This document shows positions 61,062-64,000 of a stretch of 64,000 bases of DNA, in pieces. The notes beneath the pieces were generated by a model that saw nothing but the letters and a program-made list of their open reading frames with translations, did no database searches and had not been told where the DNA came from. The DNA is taken from positions 24,614,001-24,678,000 of the forward strand of contig NC_068569.1 in NCBI RefSeq assembly GCF_025698545.1, given 5' to 3'. The DNA comes from Gossypium raimondii (lineage: Eukaryota; Streptophyta; Magnoliopsida; Malvales; Malvaceae). Position 1 is the stretch's first letter. Each line of letters begins with the position of its first letter. Made by a program: the position numbers and the translations under genes.

Positions 61062-62259
61062 CAAATACTAATTAAATAAGATAAATTATATTTAAGGTGA
61101 CTAAATTATTAATAAGTTTACGTTTTGGTCATTCAACTTCTAAAAGTTACAAAATAATCATTGAATTATTCGAAAGTTGTCATTTAAGTCACTAAATTAT
61201 TTGAAAGTTTTTAGTTAAGTCACTAGACTATTAAGGTTTTTCTTTTTTTTCTTTAAAATTCAACTAGCTAGCTCCTAGCAACTATTTGGTGATTGACACG
61301 GTGGATGAATACCTATCGACGAGTAGAAGAAAATACCCTAAATCCAAGTTAATCTGATGATTAGTGTTGGAGATCAGAGGAAAAAACTATTTAAATTTTA
61401 ATTCACAGATTCGTGATATTCAAAGTTGTTTAAAAATGGAAAGGTGAAGTCACGCATATTATCCTCCGATTTTTAAGAATTATATTGAGAAAGGTCTTAA
61501 ACTCATATTAAGAGTTTAAATGTAAGGGAGAAGTTAAGAATGACGTTGAAAAATCAAATAAAAAGAAGTTTGTATTAATAATATTAAAGACAGTGACCAA
61601 GTTTGGTAGCAACTCCAGATGTCAGATGACAGGTAATTAATTCATGGCAGTTATCTTTCACACCTAACCCACATATTAAAGGCTTAAATTAAATAAATAG
61701 AAAATTCCTCCATTTTGGATTTTTAATTTGTCCTTTCTGTACTGAGATTTCAGGTCCAATCTAAGAAGAATCTCACGAATAAAATAAAACATACAAGGTT
61801 ATCTTAAATTAATATACGATCTAAAAATTAAATAGATGTATCAATAATGGTTATAGTAATAAGATATATTGTAATTTTAGGAAGAGAACTTAAGTTTAAA
61901 TTTTGAAAACGATATTGTTAGGAGAGGTAACCATAAATCTTAAAAACATTAGTTTCCATGAATTGTAAAATGAACATGAAGGATAGCTTGGTTATGCAAA
62001 ATAAAAAAACGATTTCAAGTCACTTAAGTATTTGTTTTACATTCATGTTATAACCATAAATAACCATATAAAACTCATCCATGACAAACACATATTGGGA
62101 CTAAAGATTCACACATCGCAATTGCTTATGATGAATGGTATTTTATAACCCAAAAGATCAAACAATTACAGTGTCGACTCATGCTACTTTTCTTGAGGAA
62201 AGTTAACAACTTTAAACATTATAGTAGTTTGTTACTTGAGGAACTTTCAGGAAATAATG
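59601..62259. other. AT-rich intergenic region, no gene
   Basis: It contains a TA microsatellite (61029-61058), a partial copy of the long-arm repeat with recurring GTCACTAAATTATT words (61080-61240), and short frames (for example 60632-60856 minus) that match no family I recognise. Confidence 0.5.
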
Positions 62260-63745
62260 AAAACCCTTCAGCTACGATTTTAGATTCTATTTCGAATAGT
62301 AAACCATCAAACAGACAGTAGAATATGAAGCCTCATCGCAGTGGGAGGGTCCCCAAAAGACATGATTTATTTGTAAGTGGTAGTAGTGTTTTTAATAGGG
62401 AAACTGTTGAATTCGAAGATAATGCTCCTCTCACATATGATGAAGCTATACGGAGTGTCGATTCCAAGCTCTAGGAAGTAACTATGAAAGCTAAAATGGA
62501 TTTAATGAAATCCAATTCAGTGTGAGAACTTATAGACTTACCAGAAGGGATAAAACTCATATGGTGTAAGTGAATCTACAATAGGAAAAGAAATGTGGAA
62601 GGAAAGGTTGAAATCTACAAGGCCAGACTCGTAGCAAAAGGCTAGACACAAAAAAAATGTATCAATCATGAGGAAACCTTCTTTCCAGTAGCCATGCTAA
62701 AGCCAATTCGCATTCTTTTGTCCATTGCGGTGACTTTCGATTATAATATTTGGTAAATGGATGTCAAGATGCCTTTTTTGAATGACTATCTTAAAGAAAA
62801 TGTTTGTATGATGCAACTCACAAGATATATAGTTTATGGAAACAAGTATAAAGTTTGTAAGTTGCCAAGGTCCATAAATGGACTTAAGCAAGCAACCTGC
62901 TCATGGAATCAAATATTTGATCAAGTGATCAAAAGTCCTGGATTTGAGTAAAACATTGTTGAACCTTGTGCTTATAAACGTATTGTAGATGGAAAGGTGA
63001 TCTTCGTAATTTTATATATATGTTGATGACAGTCTACTCATTGGGAATGATGTAATTTTATATGTTGATGAAATTCTACTCATTGGGAATGATGTAAGGA
63101 CATTGTCATCGATTAAAATGTGGTTAACCCAACAGTTTAGCATGTAGGATTTGGGTGAAGCTAAATATGTTCTAGGAAATCAAATTCTTAAGGATCGAAA
63201 GAACAAAGTGATAACTTTATCTCAACCTTCATACATAGATAAGATATTAGAACATTTTGTGATAGTCGACTTAAAGAAAGGATCACAACCTTCTATTTTA
63301 GGCTTTCATCTTTCTTTAGAGGATTGTCTTAAGATAGAGAAAGAAAGAGAGCATATGAGAAAGGTTCCTTATGCCTCGACAGTAGAATGTTTCATATATG
63401 TTATCTTGTGGACATGTCCAGATATTTATTATGCAATAGGGATACTAGGTCGATATCATGTGAATCTCAATCCAAGACATTAACAAGAAGTTAAGCATGT
63501 ACTCAAGTATTTACGAAGAACAGATGATTATATGCTTGGATATTTTGAAGGAGATTTAAATCCTCTCGAATTTATAAATTTTAACTTCCAAATATGTTTG
63601 GATTCGAGGAAATCAATATTGAGCTGTGTCTTTATCCTAGACAACGGGTCTATAGTGTGGAGAGGTGTCAAGCAAGGTTATATTGCTGACTCCACTATGG
63701 AAGCCAAATATGTGGCTACTACTAAAGCAACAAAAGAAATCTAGC
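62260..63745 (+). pseudogene. Copia reverse transcriptase and RNase H relic
   Basis: Broken but clearly ordered Copia pol: HRSGRVPKRHDLF and PLTYDEAIRSVDSKL before the reverse transcriptase; IYKARLVAKG, ETFFPVAMLKPIRILLSIAV, then INGLKQATCSWNQIFDQVIK; a YVDD-containing block near 63023-63094; DLGEAKYVLGNQILKDRKN; VPYASTVECFIYVILWTCPDIYYAIG; and an RNase H-like end with MEAKYVATTKA. Several in-frame stops (for example just before DVKMPFLND and at 62949) and a tandem duplication in the catalytic block make it non-functional. No gag, integrase core or LTR is seen in the window. Confidence 0.88.
63007..63094 (+). repeat. Tandem duplication over the reverse transcriptase catalytic block
   Basis: 63007-63052 and 63053-63094 are near-copies (TGTTGATGA then TCTACTCATTGGGAATGATG), differing by 4 bp of TA and a few substitutions. 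Each copy carries the codons for the YVDD-type motif region. Confidence 0.85.
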
Positions 63746-64000
63746 TTCAAAAGTTTTTATAGGTCTCAAAGCCATTCCTAGTATGGTGAAAGCTATTATA
63801 CTGAATGACTCTCAAAAGATAGAGACATAGATGTGATTGTTTGAATTGACAATACATCGGACATGACCCAAGTTGAATTTATCCTAGATCTGTTTATAGA
63901 TTTATTCAACTTAATCTTGAGTGGACAATGAACTATATATACGACTTCTGTATGATGTAGCATCACTACACAACAATGGAATCATAACCTTATAAGGTAA
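63746..64000. other. Unassigned sequence at the window end
   Basis: It follows the RNase H relic without recognisable Copia coding and without a clear LTR or polypurine tract. Confidence 0.35.

Overview
This window is plant nuclear DNA, very probably from a malvid eudicot such as cotton (Gossypium). The reasons are AT-rich intergenic DNA, genes with GT-AG introns, a plastid-DNA insertion, and stacked multi-kilobase LTRs rich in CACACGG/CCGTGTG words. The species is an inference from repeat style and gene similarity; I could not run a search.

Few real genes are present. (1) 115-3103 (+): a complete two-exon Gfo/Idh/MocA-type NAD(P)-dependent oxidoreductase, 360 aa. (2) 8359-9687 (+): a five-exon laccase-like multicopper oxidase cut down to 295 aa that has lost visible copper-ligand histidines. 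(3) 56742-57316 (-): a small two-exon proline-rich gene, 126 aa, that I do not recognise. There is no operon-like organisation, and the genes show no functional link to one another.

From about 12.4 to 52.2 kb the window is mostly nested LTR retrotransposons, and many boundaries are supported by 5-bp target-site duplications (TSDs). In order: a solo LTR (12409-15157); a solo LTR (17442-30176) split by an 11.8-kb Ty3/gypsy element on the minus strand (18112-29928); a SINE (30887-31015); a truncated minus-strand LTR (about 31160-33236) next to a Copia gag relic, whose own LTR is split by another solo LTR (34143-36644); an LTR fragment (38230-39572); a solo LTR (40133-49237) split by a deleted gypsy element with 5' LTR, primer-binding site and gag (41731-47761); and a solo LTR (49439-52205). 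The 11.8-kb element carries about 1.9 kb of satellite-like tandem repeats between its pol relic and its polypurine tract.

From 52.2 to 64 kb there are two decayed Copia reverse transcriptase/RNase H relics, two inverted-repeat elements, the small gene and a plastid accD fragment inserted in the nucleus. The remaining stretches are AT-rich DNA with no gene I can support. I found no previously undescribed enzymatic or defence system. The most notable signals are the satellite array inside the retrotransposon, tRNA-like pol III boxes antisense in one LTR group, short-hairpin arrays at a similar place in several LTR families, and the truncated laccase.
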